From Salinimicrobium sp963709775 (lineage in GTDB: Bacteria > Bacteroidota > Bacteroidia > Flavobacteriales > Flavobacteriaceae): a stretch of 64,000 bases of DNA. Under the pieces are notes generated by a model. That model was not told where the DNA came from. It did not search any database and saw only the letters and a list, made by a program, of their open reading frames with translations. The stretch spans positions 1 through 64,000 of the forward strand of contig CAVPXS010000017.1 of assembly GCA_963709775.1 (NCBI GenBank), read 5' to 3'. A program made the position numbers and the translations under genes. Below, piece after piece: positions 24,880 to 34,485 of the stretch. Within the stretch, counting starts at the first letter, position 1. The number at the start of each line of letters is the position of its first letter.

Positions 24880-27065
24880 ATGACACAAAAGATATTTTTG
24901 TTGCTGGCCCTTTGTTTTTGTGGCCTGGCAGCAAACGCACAGAACGTGCTTAAAATTACAGGTAATAGACGCCGAGACAGATCAACCTCTTTATGGCGCC
25001 AATGCTTCCATAGCAGGTACTACTATTGGTGCCACTGCAAATGAAGAAGGGGTGATCACCCTTGAAAATATTCCCAATGGGATTCAAATAATCCGGATAA
25101 GTTATGTGGGCTTTGCCACACAGGAGCTGAGTCTGGACTTTCCGCTTGCTGAAGAGAAATTTTTTACAATTGAACTTGCTCCCGAAGGGGAACACATGGA
25201 AGAGGTGATCATCTCTGCTACCCGATCCCGCCGTACTATTGCCGATCTTCCTACCCGCGTTGAGGTGATCTCGGGCGAGGAACTGGGCGAAAAAGGCAAT
25301 ATGAAACCCGGAGATATCCGCATGCTGCTGAATGAAACTACCGGGATCCAAACGCAACAGACTTCTGCGACTTCTTATAATTCCAGTATCCGTATTCAGG
25401 GGCTGGATGGAAAATATACCCAGCTGCTTAAAGATGGTTATCCGCTGTATTCAGGATTTTCCGGCGGATTGAGTCTGCTGCAAATTGTGCCGCTTGACCT
25501 GCAACAGGTAGAAGTGGTGAAAGGTGCATCTTCAACACTTTATGGTGGGGGAGCGATCGCCGGACTCGTGAACCTGGTTTCCAAAACTCCGGGAGAGGAG
25601 CGGGAGATGAATTTTCTGCTTAACGGAACTTCTGCCCTGGGCCTTGATGTTAGCGGATTTTATTCTGATACCTTCGGAAAGTTTGGTACTACTTTGTTTG
25701 CTTCCTACAATTACAGTGATCCTTATGACCCTGCCGATATTGGCCTTACTGCCATTCCGGAAGTAAATCGTGTGACCCTGAATCCGAAGTTGTTTTATTA
25801 CCCTTCTGAAAATGCCACTTTAGAGCTGGGAGTGAATACGGTTATTGAAGAAAGAACAGGTGGAAATATCGCATTTTTGGAAGGTGAGAATGTTTCCGAT
25901 CCTTATTTTGAAAGGAACAATACCGAAAGGATCACCACCCGCGCCGGTTATACTGAGCTTTATGAGAACGGAAGTTCTTTGATGATCAAGAACAGCTTCA
26001 GCTTTTTTGAGCGGAAGATCGAGATCCCCGATTTCACTTTTTCGGGAGATCAGCTGGCTTCTTTCAGCGAGATCACCTACAATTTTGGTGATGTTGACCT
26101 GGAGTGGGTGGCCGGATTGAATTTAGTTTCCGATAAGTTTACTCAGGATCCTACAGGAACTTCCGAAGTGGTGGATTACAACCACATCACTTATGGAGCT
26201 TTCCTTCAGAACAACTGGCGTATCTCCAATATGTTCAGCCTGGAGAGTGGATTGCGTACCGATTACCAGAACGAGTACGGCTGGTTTGTGCTGCCGCGAC
26301 TTTCAGCATTGATCGAATTTTCTGATGCCTGGACAATGAGAGCTCGGCGGCGGACTGGGTTATAAAACTCCGACCATCTTTACTGAAGATGCTGAAAGAA
26401 TTCAGTTTCAAAATGTGATGCCTATAGATGTTTCTGAAACTGAAGCCGAACGTTCCATTGGAGCAAACTTTGATATTAACTACCGTACCGACCTTTTCGA
26501 GGTGATAGACTTTAGCGTTAACACACTATTTTTCTATACCAGGGTTAATGATCCTATTATGTTGACCGCAGCATTTTCAAATGGGTTTAACCAGAATTAT
26601 GTTTATACACAACCTGATGGTTATTTAGATACCCAGGGAGTGGAAGCGAATTTCCGGTTCAAGTATGGAAACTTTAAACTTTTCACCGGTTATACCCTTG
26701 CCGATGTGAATGAGCATTATAACGGCGAAACCTTTGAAGCTCCTCTTGTGGCCCAGCACCGCCTGAATAATGTGCTGGTTTATGAAATTCATGAAAAGCT
26801 GGTTATAGGATTGGAAGGTTACTATTTTGGAGAGCAAAAGCTTGAAGGAGGCATGACAGGACAGGATTACTGGATCTTTGGGTTGATGACCGAAAAGAAA
26901 TGGGAGAATTTCTCTTTATTTCTAAATTTCGAGAACTTCACCGATACCCGTCAAACCCGATTTGATGATATTTATACCGGTTCAATTTCAGATCCGCAGT
27001 TTCGCGATATCTATGCACCCGTTGATGGATTTGTTATTAATGGTGGGATAAAGATCAATCTCTAA
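24880..27065 (+). CDS. TonB-dependent receptor (two one-base frameshifts)
   Basis: From ATG 24880 a signal peptide (IFLLLALCFCGLAANAQ-like) is followed by a shift in an AAAA run near 24953. The long frame then has a carboxypeptidase-regulatory-like domain (DAETDQPLYGANASIAGTT, about residues 25-105), the plug (TRVEVISGEELGEKGNMKPG, IRIQGLDGKYTQLLKDG, VEVVKGASSTLYGGGAIAG) and the 22-strand barrel. A second shift near 26345 (an extra C before GGCGGCGGA) must be removed to read LGYKTPTIFTEDAER and the barrel end at 27065. Total about 725 residues. It imports a ligand, probably a metal complex, given the Cys-rich protein before it and the cation transporter after it. Confidence 0.88.
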
Positions 27066-27372
27066 TTGTTGCAGGTTCCAGGTTACATGTTGCCTGCCTG
27101 CCCGCCGAAGCTTTAGCGAAGGAGGGTTGGGTTGCGAGGTGCGGGTTACGGGTTTTTGTTTAGGTGGTGACTTTGAATTTTGAATTTTGAACCTTGTTTC
27201 CACCAAAGTTCCTCCGTAGCGTCCCCTCCACCGGAGGGGTGGCCGCAGGTCGGGGTGGGAATTTTACATTCCCGTCACCCTGAACTTGTTTCAGGGTCTA
27301 AGTTCAACTGAAAATGCCATTTTTTTTGATTTTCACTAGTACTTCTAAAATCCTACTTCTAATTTTACAGAT
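27066..27372 (+). repeat. Gene-free gap with mixed repeats
   Basis: The gap holds GCCCGCCGAAGC-TTTAGCGAAGGAGGG (about 27098-27126), a heptad run TTTTGAA x3 (27172-27195), a CCCCTCCACCGGAGGGG palindrome with GGCCGCAGGTCGGGGTGG (about 27213-27258), and a CACCCTGAACTTGTTTCAGGGTC element (27275-27297). No gene and no clear promoter were recognised. Confidence 0.75.
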
Positions 27373-28017
27373 ATGGAAAACGAAAAATATAAAAAGAGAC
27401 TGCATTACGCGCTCATCCTCAGTTTCATCACTATTGGCTACAATTTAATAGAGGGAGTAGTTTCCACCTTTTTTGGAGCCAGTGATGATACGCTTGCACT
27501 ATTTGGATTTGGACTTGATAGTTTTGTGGAGGTGCTTTCGGGCGTGGGAATTGCACATATGATCTACAGGATGAAAAGAAATCCTGTAAAGGAGAGGGAT
27601 AGTTTTGAGGTCACCGCCCTAAAAATTACCGGAACGGCGCTTTATCTACTTACTGCAGGATTAGTGGTGGGAGCTGTGCTGGCTATTATCAATAAGTCGG
27701 AACCCGACACTACACTGGCGGGAATTATAATCGCAGTGCTATCTATTCTCACCATGTATTTTCTGTACAGGGAAAAGATAAAGGTAGGAGAGAAGCTGGA
27801 AAGTCAGCCGATCATTTCGGATGCCAAATGCACCAAAACCTGTTTTTACCTGTCATTCATTTTACTCGCTTCCAGTCTGCTTTATGAGCTGTGGCAAATC
27901 CCTTATGTCGATGCCCTGGGAAGTCTGGGAATTGCATGGTATGCCTGGAAAGAAGGAAAAGAAGCTTTTGAGAATGCAAGGACCAAGAGCCTGAGTTGTA
28001 GTAGTGACTGCTGTTAA
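27373..28017 (+). CDS. Cation transporter-like membrane protein (CDF-related)
   Basis: This 214-residue protein has about six membrane helices. The beginning, SFITIGYNLIEGVVSTFFGASDDTLALFGFGLDS, with acidic residues inside helices, resembles helices I-II of cation diffusion facilitators, where Asp residues bind the metal. A second half-repeat (PYVDALGSLGIAWYAWKEG) resembles helix V-VI with its D-x3-S/G pattern. The usual cytoplasmic C-terminal domain is absent; the protein ends with a Cys-rich tail (SLSCSSDCC), and a middle loop has DAKCTKTC. Thiol-rich ends suggest a soft metal substrate. It follows the TonB receptor on the same strand after a gap of about 300 bp. Confidence 0.7.
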   Translation: MENEKYKKRLHYALILSFITIGYNLIEGVVSTFFGASDDTLALFGFGLDSFVEVLSGVGIAHMIYRMKRNPVKERDSFEVTALKITGTALYLLTAGLVVGAVLAIINKSEPDTTLAGIIIAVLSILTMYFLYREKIKVGEKLESQPIISDAKCTKTCFYLSFILLASSLLYELWQIPYVDALGSLGIAWYAWKEGKEAFENARTKSLSCSSDCC

Positions 28018-28055
28018 GTTAGATATTAGATGTTAGACATGAGATATTAGACTTT
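28013..28055 (+). repeat. Heptad run starting at a stop codon
   Basis: Heptads TTAGATA, TTAGATG, TTAGACA, TGAGATA, TTAGACT and TTGGCCA follow in phase directly from the TAA of the cation transporter gene. Confidence 0.75.
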
Positions 28056-28224
28056 GGCCATAGTTAATGCTATTTGGTTCTCAAGCTGGATTAAATTTTT
28101 GACTCATTTTGATTCTGTAATCCACGGCAAGGCAGGAAAGCAGTGATTCTTCGAGGTTTTGAATTGCCGCCGGCTTTAGCCGGAGGATTAAGATAAAATA
28201 TAAAATGGGCTTTAGCCCAAAAAA

Positions 28225-28259
28225 AGAGGTTCCAAAAATGTCATTTTTGGAACCTCTTA
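28225..28259. terminator. Bidirectional hairpin with CAAAAATG-T-CATTTTTG core
   Basis: A 17-bp perfect stem AGAGGTTCCAAAAATG / CATTTTTGGAACCTCT with a single loop base lies between convergent genes. The inner core recurs at 45655 and 57466. A short GGGCTTTAGCCC hairpin precedes it (28206-28219). Confidence 0.8.
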
Positions 28260-28310
28260 TTTAATAAAGTCTAGGATCTAGACTCTAGAAGGTTTGCGAC
28301 AGCAAACCGA

Positions 28311-28361
28311 TCTAACTTCTATTTCTCACTACTCAATACTAACTTCTTAATACTAAATCTA
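28311..28361 (+). repeat. Degenerate heptad run ending at the M14 peptidase stop
   Basis: Heptads of the AACTTCT / AATACTA kind can be followed from 28311 to the stop codon of the peptidase at 28359. Confidence 0.55.
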
Positions 28362-30881
28362 CATTTCATCCCCAAAGAAAATAGCATTCATCAACAACTT
28401 GTTAGTACCATACCAAAACGCCCGGAAGTTCGTGTTGTCTGTAAACAGGATCACATTACCTTTTTTCATTGAATTGTGCTTAAAAGGGACGGTACCGGGT
28501 AACAGCTCCAGATTCTCTTCGCTAATGTATCCACTTAATAAAGGTTCTTCGGTGTAACGGATCGGGTTCTTATAAGAAGTGGAATCTGCTTCCACAAAAA
28601 GAGTGGTATCTCTAAAAAGTGCAATTTTATCATCTTTATAACCAAAGTTGATTGGATGTGAACGATCCTGTTTGGCTTCAAAAATAGCTCCGCCAATTCC
28701 CTGGGCACCTCTAAAATCCCGTCGTTGCTCAAAAGTGATATTTTTCGCCTGTATTTTATTTTCTTTGAATTCCAGGTCGAGAAACTCATTTTTGTCCAGC
28801 CAGGTTGCAGCATTTTTATAGCCGATCAAAGTTCCGCCATTGCGGACCCATTCCTTTAGTTTTTCTGCATCTTCTTTTTCAAGAATATTGCCGCGGGAAT
28901 TGGAAAGAATGATATCTGTATAGCGGCTGAGATCTGTTCGGGAGAAATTGGAAAGATCGAGCTTGGTGATCTTCATATCATACCGCTGATCAAAAAGATG
29001 CCAGATCTCCCCTGCGTCATAAGGTGTAATTCCTTCCCCAACCAGTAATGCAACTTTTTGAGGTTCCAGGGCACGAAACTGGTTACTTCCCAGGTTAACT
29101 CCGCCTGTGAGACCGGTGTCGGCTGCAGAGATCTCCACCTGTGAATCTTTGGAAACTTCTCTTAAGAAGTCATAGATCTCTTCAGAATTCATTTTTTGAT
29201 TCTGTGCCGGGATCAGGATGGTTCCGTAGTCGAATTTTTTGTTTCCGGTGTTGAAAGGCTGCATTGCCACTTTCGCCCGTAATCCTTTGTTCAGGATAGT
29301 GTTGAGAGCTTTCGGAGCTTCATAAGGATGCCATTCCATGAGGTAAGCATACTCACTTTTTTCGGGAAGATCAACTGCAGGTCTTGTAAGACTGTCGATC
29401 ATTTTCTCCGGCAACATTCATTTTAGCTTCGTCTGTGAAATCAAGATTAAAAGACAATGGGAAGGACCACGCTGAAATATCATAGAAAAGACTGTCCTGG
29501 AACTCCGTTCTTCTTTCAAACATGGCTTCTACAAGCCGCTGGTGTTTTTGCTTCTTTGGCACTACATAGCTGCTCCCGGGATTGAAGGTTTCCCCATTCT
29601 TGCTGAATTCCTCCTGCAGTTCGTGTATTTCAACTTTGTGACGTTTTAGAATTTCGGCCAGGTGATATGCCGAAGAAGCATCTTTGGTGCTTCCAAAGAC
29701 ATAAGCTCCTTTTTCGGCTTCCTTCCGGGCGTTCTGGTAAAAATTCCGCTGGTAATCCAGGATTTTCACCCGCATCTCTTTTGCTGCCTCGAGGGTAGAA
29801 AGCGCCGCAGTGAACTGGTTGCGGATGGTGAATGGAAAGGTGAGGATCCCATTATCGGTTTCCTGCGCATGTCCGCGGGAACTTCCCTGCTCAAAAAGGA
29901 TCCCGATACTTCCCTGAATATCGGGGAAAGTAGATCCTTTTCCGTAGTAAAAGTCGTCGTAATTCTCTTCAGAATAATAAAGCGAACCAATATCATCTAA
30001 AGCCGCAGCGTGATAGGTCCCGATCTCTTTGGTCAACTCCTGATTAAGATCTGGAGTTAAAGGATGTGTTCTCGAAGGAATTCCCGGCTGAAAGAAAAAG
30101 GAAGAATTTGATCCCATTTCATGATGATCTGTCAGGATGTTTGGATACCATTTGTGGAAAGTCTCTATTCTCGCACGACTTTCGGGCAATTGTACCGGCA
30201 GCCAGTCCCTGTTCATATCAAACCAGTAGTGGTTGGTTCTCCCTCCCGGCCAAACTTCATCGTATTCGCGGTCCTGAGGGTCGGGGTTGATATTTTCGCT
30301 CTTGTTTGTGTTCGCCCAGTATGCGAAACGCTGTAGACCATCGGGATTGAAAACAGGATCAAAGAGGATGATGGTGTTATTCAAAAGTTCGTTTATTTCG
30401 GGACCTTCGGCAGCAGCAAGGTGATATGCCGCGAGAAGCGCAGCATTTGCACCGCTGGCTTCATTACCATGGATGGAGAAGCCCTGATTTACAACGACGG
30501 GCATTTCAGAAGTATCCAGATCTTCGGACCCTGGTTCTGTCAAAGCACGTGTTGGCGACGTATCTCTTCCAGGTTTTGGTGATTATCTTCCGAAGTTATT
30601 GTGAGAAGAATAAGCGGCCTGCCCTCAAAGGTGCGTCCGCGATTCTCCAGGGTGATCCTCGGAGAAGCTTCGGCTAAAGCTCTCATGTAGTTAAGGATCT
30701 GGTCATGGCTCGCATGCCTTTCCCCGGGAATATAACCCAGGATATCCTGCGGCTTAGGAATTTCGGGATTATAGGTTACGTCCTGGGGCAAATAATAGGA
30801 GAGGTCAAGGTCCTCCTGTGCAAATAAATTAAGATTAAAAAGGAGAACAAGGGCAAGAATAAAGGATCTCATAAATGGCAT
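28359..30881 (-). CDS. M14 family zinc carboxypeptidase, secreted (two one-base frameshifts)
   Basis: A signal peptide (MRSFILALVLLFNLNLFAQ) starts the protein. Three frames join into about 840 residues: one base is missing near 30546 (restoring RRQHVALTEPG) and one near 29400 (restoring EKMIDSLTRPAV). The catalytic domain has the zinc pair HGNEASG (His and Glu, about residues 140-143) and the third ligand in LTDHHEMGSNSSFF (about 255). FDMNRDWLP and SRGHAQETDNG supply the substrate-binding and general-base regions. The long C-terminal part contains a glutamine-amidotransferase-like fold (VALLVGEGITPYDAGEIWHL). It probably trims peptides in the periplasm or outside. The frameshifts are likely sequence errors. 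Confidence 0.85.
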
Positions 30882-30898
30882 TTTTGGTACCCCAATAT

Positions 30899-30934
30899 AA
30901 AAAAAACCGTCCCAATTGCCCGGGACGGTTTTCT
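30899..30934 (-). terminator. Terminator after the DUF3276 gene
   Basis: The stem AAAACCGTCCC / GGGACGGTTTT encloses AATTGCCC, with a long A run on the plus strand that becomes the U tract of the minus-strand transcript. Confidence 0.8.
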
Positions 30935-30953
30935 TAGTTGAAGTATAATTCTA

Positions 30954-31343
30954 TTATATGTCTTCGAAACTGATATCTGTAAAGGCAGCGGCAGATGGAG
31001 CAGCGGTTGCTTCTACCTTTCTTTCCTCTCCCTCTTCATACTCTTTCTTGAAATTCTTTTGGTGGCGCTCGCTTATGACTTCTTCACCTTTTTCATTAAG
31101 GATATAATCTGTCATCTCCTGAAGGATCTCGTTAAAACCGGCAAAATCCTCTTTGTAAAGATAGATCTTGTGCTTCTTGTAGTGGAAAGACCCGTCATCA
31201 TTGGTGAATTTTTTACTCTCGGTAATCGTCAGGTAATAATCGTTTGCCTTAGTTGCCCTAACATCAAAGAAATAGGTGCGTCTTCCGGCTCTTAAGACCT
31301 TGGAAAAAATCTCTTCTTTTTCAATCGTTCCATTGTCGCTCAT
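30954..31343 (-). CDS. DUF3276 / PUR-domain nucleic-acid-binding protein
   Basis: This protein of about 129 residues has one PUR domain: EEIFSKVLRAGRRTYFFDVRA, DYYLTITESKKF and HKIYLYKEDFAGFNEILQEM, the Bacteroidota/Spirochaete form related to eukaryotic Pur-alpha. Borrelia EbfC-region and BpuR-type members bind DNA and RNA. The C-terminal tail is charged. Met at 31343 (MSDNGTIEKEE) is preferred over the Met two codons upstream. It is monocistronic with its own terminator. The exact target in this organism is unknown. Confidence 0.9.
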   Translation of the reverse strand: MSDNGTIEKEEIFSKVLRAGRRTYFFDVRATKANDYYLTITESKKFTNDDGSFHYKKHKIYLYKEDFAGFNEILQEMTDYILNEKGEEVISERHQKNFKKEYEEGEERKVEATAAPSAAAFTDISFEDI

Positions 31344-31418
31344 AATCAATTTATCTTTTACGGTTTGTAAATCATAGGTTCAAAAATCCAAAAAAAATTA
31401 ACATTCTACAACAAATTT

Positions 31419-33176
31419 TTACATTTCTTTTTCACTGAGTTGTTTCAGGTATAATTCTTTATAATAACCTTCTGTTCCAAGGAGTTGTTGATGGGTGCCG
31501 CGCTGCACGATCCTGCCGTCTTCCAGGATGATGATCTTGTCGGCATTCTTTACTGAAGAGATCCTGTGGCTAACGATTATAGTGGTTTTGTCTTTACTGA
31601 TTTTGAAGAGGTTGTTAAGGATTTCCTCCTCGGTCTCTGTATCTACTGCGGAAAGAGAATCGTCAAAAAGCAGGATTTTTGGGTTATGTACAATGGCCCG
31701 GGCAATAGACACCCGCTGTTTTTGTCCGCCGGAAAGGGTGATTCCACGTTCTCCCAGGACGGTGTCGTATCCTTTGCTGAAGCCTGTGATATTCCTGTGA
31801 ACGGCAGCATTTTTTGCAGCCTCAATGATCTCCTCCTCAGTAGCATCTGCTTTCCCGAATTTTATATTATTCCTGATGGAGTCGCTAAACAGGAATGCGT
31901 CTTGCGGCACGTAGCCTATGCTTTCTCTAAGCTCTTTAAGGTTCATGCTTTGTACGTTCTCGCCGTCAATGGTGATCTCTCCCTTTTCAACGTCATACAA
32001 ACGGCCAATCAACTCAAGAATAGTAGATTTTCCCGAACCTGTTTTTCCAATGATCGCTAAAGTCTCTCCACTTTCCACTTCAAAAGTGACATTTTTGAGA
32101 GCTGTTATATTCGTGTCCTCATAAGTGAAAGTTACATCTTTAAAGGCAATGGAACCCTGCACGTCTTCAGGTTTGTTGGAAGGATTCTGGATCTGAGATT
32201 TTTCTTTAAGGAATTCGTTGATCCTTTTCTGTGAAGCTTCGGCTTGTTGCACAATAGAGGTGACCCATCCTACAGTGGCAACGGGCCAGGTGAGCATATT
32301 TACGTAAAGCAGAAATTCCACAATAACTCCCAGATTTTCAATTTCCCCGTTGATGAATTTCCTGCCCCCAATATAGATCACCAGGATGTTACTGGCTCCA
32401 ATTAGCAGGATCATAAGCGGAAAAAAGAATGCCTGTACCTTCACCAGGTCGATGTTTTTTTCTTTGTTCTCGTTGGAAAGTGTGACGAAAGAAGCATTTG
32501 TTTGCGGTTCGATCCCGTAAGATTTTATTACTGAAATTCCGCTGAAGCTTTCCTGGGTAAAGGTGTTGAGCTTTGACAAATATTGCTGAACGATCGTACT
32601 CCGTTTATTGATGGCCACGCTCAGCTTATAAATAGCAAAGGAGAGGATGGGGAGGGGAGTGATCACGTAAAGTGTAAGTTCCGGCGCCTGCAGGAACATA
32701 TAAGGGATCACAACGATGAACAGGATCCCGGTTTGAACACTGTACATAAAAGCGGGCCCGGCGTACATTCTTACTTTGGAGACATCTTCGCTTATCCTGT
32801 TCATGAGATCTCCCGTTCGGTTCTTCTTGTAGAAATTCAGGGAGAGGTCCTGGTATTTCCGGTAAACTTCATTTTTAAGATCATACTCGATATGCCTTGA
32901 AACCACAATGATCGCCTGTCTCATCAAAAAGGTAAAAAGAGCAGCCATTAAGGTCGCGCCCAGGATAAGGAGGATATTATTCATAAGCTCGTTACGCAGG
33001 GCAGCTTCCGAAGTTATTTCGCCGTTCACATATTGTTCAATGGCAGTAGTGGATTCTCCAATGAAACGGGGAGTAAGTATGGCAAAAATTCGCGCCAGGA
33101 TTGTAATGAAAATACCACCTATAAGGTGCCATTTATATTTGTAGAAGTATTTATTTAAATGCTTAAGTTCTTTCAT
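31419..33176 (-). CDS. ABC exporter half-transporter (fused membrane and ATPase domains)
   Basis: This 585-residue protein has six membrane helices (residues 1-310) with the type I exporter intracellular loops (NRTGDLMNRISEDVSKVRMY), then the ATPase: Walker A IIGKTGSGKST (about 375), Q-loop YVPQDAFLFS, signature LSGGQKQRVSIARA, Walker B ILLFDDSLSAVD and SHRISSVKNAD. It belongs to the MdlB/MsbA-like group and works as a dimer to export lipids, peptides or drugs; the substrate cannot be told from sequence. The aspartate before the catalytic position in Walker B (DDSLS rather than DEPLS) is a known variant of this subgroup. It is divergent from the leucine dehydrogenase gene. Confidence 0.88.
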   Translation of the reverse strand: MKELKHLNKYFYKYKWHLIGGIFITILARIFAILTPRFIGESTTAIEQYVNGEITSEAALRNELMNNILLILGATLMAALFTFLMRQAIIVVSRHIEYDLKNEVYRKYQDLSLNFYKKNRTGDLMNRISEDVSKVRMYAGPAFMYSVQTGILFIVVIPYMFLQAPELTLYVITPLPILSFAIYKLSVAINKRSTIVQQYLSKLNTFTQESFSGISVIKSYGIEPQTNASFVTLSNENKEKNIDLVKVQAFFFPLMILLIGASNILVIYIGGRKFINGEIENLGVIVEFLLYVNMLTWPVATVGWVTSIVQQAEASQKRINEFLKEKSQIQNPSNKPEDVQGSIAFKDVTFTYEDTNITALKNVTFEVESGETLAIIGKTGSGKSTILELIGRLYDVEKGEITIDGENVQSMNLKELRESIGYVPQDAFLFSDSIRNNIKFGKADATEEEIIEAAKNAAVHRNITGFSKGYDTVLGERGITLSGGQKQRVSIARAIVHNPKILLFDDSLSAVDTETEEEILNNLFKISKDKTTIIVSHRISSVKNADKIIILEDGRIVQRGTHQQLLGTEGYYKELYLKQLSEKEM

Positions 33177-33247
33177 AAGGTTGCACCGGCTGCATTTTCA
33201 ATTTCACATTTTTGTTCAGGCAAATGTCATTAAATTGAAATATTCAT

Positions 33248-33255
33248 TATTTTCG
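33248..33255 (+). promoter_or_regulatory. Candidate -7 box TATTTTCG before leucine dehydrogenase
   Basis: TATTTTCG is one base off TAnnTTTG and lies 45 bases before the ATG at 33301. Confidence 0.35.
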
Positions 33256-33300
33256 CCTTGAAATATTTCGAATAACGAAATTAATTTAATTTTTAAACTA

Positions 33301-34398
33301 ATGACAGTGGATGTTCTAAAGGCAAATGAACTTAAAAAAGCCGCTCCGGTCTTTGGGCAGCTTTCTTTTGATGACCATGAACAAGTGGTTTTTTGCAACG
33401 ACAAAGATACAGGATTAAAGGCAATTATCGGAATTCACAACACAGTTTTAGGTCCTGCCCTGGGAGGAACACGTATGTGGAACTACAGCAGTGAATGGGA
33501 CGCCGTTAATGATGTTTTGCGACTTTCCCGCGGAATGACTTTTAAAAGTGCTATTACAGGACTTAACCTTGGCGGCGGTAAAGCTGTGATCATTGGAGAT
33601 GCCAAAACCCAGAAGACTCCCGAGCTTATGCGTAGGTTTGGAGAATTCGTTCATTCTTTAAGCGGAAAATATATCACTGCCGAAGATGTAGGGATGGAAA
33701 CTGCCGACATGGATACGGTACGTGAGGTGACGCCATACGTTACAGGAATTTCTGAAGATAAAGGTGGCGCAGGGAACCCTTCACCCGTTACAGCCTATGG
33801 AGTCTACATGGGAATGAAAGCTGCAGCTAAATTCCGCTACGGGACAGACGACCTGCAGGGAAGATCTGTTCTTGTACAGGGAATTGGCCACGTAGGGGAA
33901 TCTTTGGTAGATTATCTTGCAAAAGAAGGTGCAGATGTGATCATAAGTGATATTAATCAGCAGAAATTAACTGAAGTTCGGGATCGCTATAACGCAACGA
34001 TCTATGGTGGCGAAGATGTATATGGTGCAGATGTTGATATCTATGCCCCATGTGCCCTTGGAGCTACAATAAACGACCAGACCATTGACAGGTTCAAGGC
34101 TTCCATTATTGCAGGAGCTGCGAATAACCAGTTGGCCGATGATACAAAGCATGGAATCATTCTTAGGGAAAAAGGAATAATTTACGCTCCCGATTTTCTA
34201 ATCAACGCCGGTGGTATCATCAATGTATATGCCGAACTGGAAGGCTATGGAAGAAAAGAGATCATGGAGAAAACCCAGAACATCTATAATACAACTCTTG
34301 AAATCCTTACTACTGCCGAGGCTAACGACATTTCAACTCATGAAGCTGCTTTAAAAGTAGCAAAGCAGCGAATTGCCGATAGAAAAAATAGCAAATAA
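33301..34398 (+). CDS. Glu/Leu/Phe/Val dehydrogenase (leucine dehydrogenase type)
   Basis: This 365-residue enzyme oxidatively deaminates branched-chain amino acids to 2-oxo acids with NAD. The catalytic segment GLNLGGGKAVIIGDAKTQK has the substrate Lys, and LGPALGGTRMW the glycine-rich loop. TAEDVGMETADMDTV and the NAD-binding fold VLVQGIGHVGESLVDYLAKEG with SDINQQKL (Asp prefers NAD) follow. AAANNQLAD and INAGGIINVYAELEGY are also conserved. Length and motifs fit leucine dehydrogenase of Bacteroidota. It probably starts branched-chain amino acid breakdown. A hairpin terminator follows. Confidence 0.92.
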   Translation: MTVDVLKANELKKAAPVFGQLSFDDHEQVVFCNDKDTGLKAIIGIHNTVLGPALGGTRMWNYSSEWDAVNDVLRLSRGMTFKSAITGLNLGGGKAVIIGDAKTQKTPELMRRFGEFVHSLSGKYITAEDVGMETADMDTVREVTPYVTGISEDKGGAGNPSPVTAYGVYMGMKAAAKFRYGTDDLQGRSVLVQGIGHVGESLVDYLAKEGADVIISDINQQKLTEVRDRYNATIYGGEDVYGADVDIYAPCALGATINDQTIDRFKASIIAGAANNQLADDTKHGIILREKGIIYAPDFLINAGGIINVYAELEGYGRKEIMEKTQNIYNTTLEILTTAEANDISTHEAALKVAKQRIADRKNSK

Positions 34399-34423
34399 CC
34401 CCAGCGGTTTTTTAATTAAATAG

Positions 34424-34431
34424 TATTTTTG
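34424..34431 (+). promoter_or_regulatory. Candidate -7 box TATTTTTG upstream of nusB
   Basis: TATTTTTG matches TAnnTTTG, 54 bases before the nusB ATG. A terminator-like hairpin starts three bases after it, so the transcript start would fall inside that stem. Confidence 0.45.
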
Positions 34432-34433
34432 CC

Positions 34434-34468
34434 GGGCGAAAGGAAAAAACCTTTCGCCCTAATTTTTT
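34434..34468 (+). terminator. Terminator hairpin between leucine dehydrogenase and nusB
   Basis: A perfect 10-bp stem GGGCGAAAGG / CCTTTCGCCC with an A6 loop is followed by TAATTTTTT. It most simply ends the dehydrogenase transcript. Confidence 0.85.
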
Positions 34469-34485
34469 AAAGTTCTTTTACAGCT

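Noticed and set aside
31566..32060. Plus-strand 164-residue frame inside the ABC exporter
   Set aside because: Shadow frame opposite the ATPase domain.
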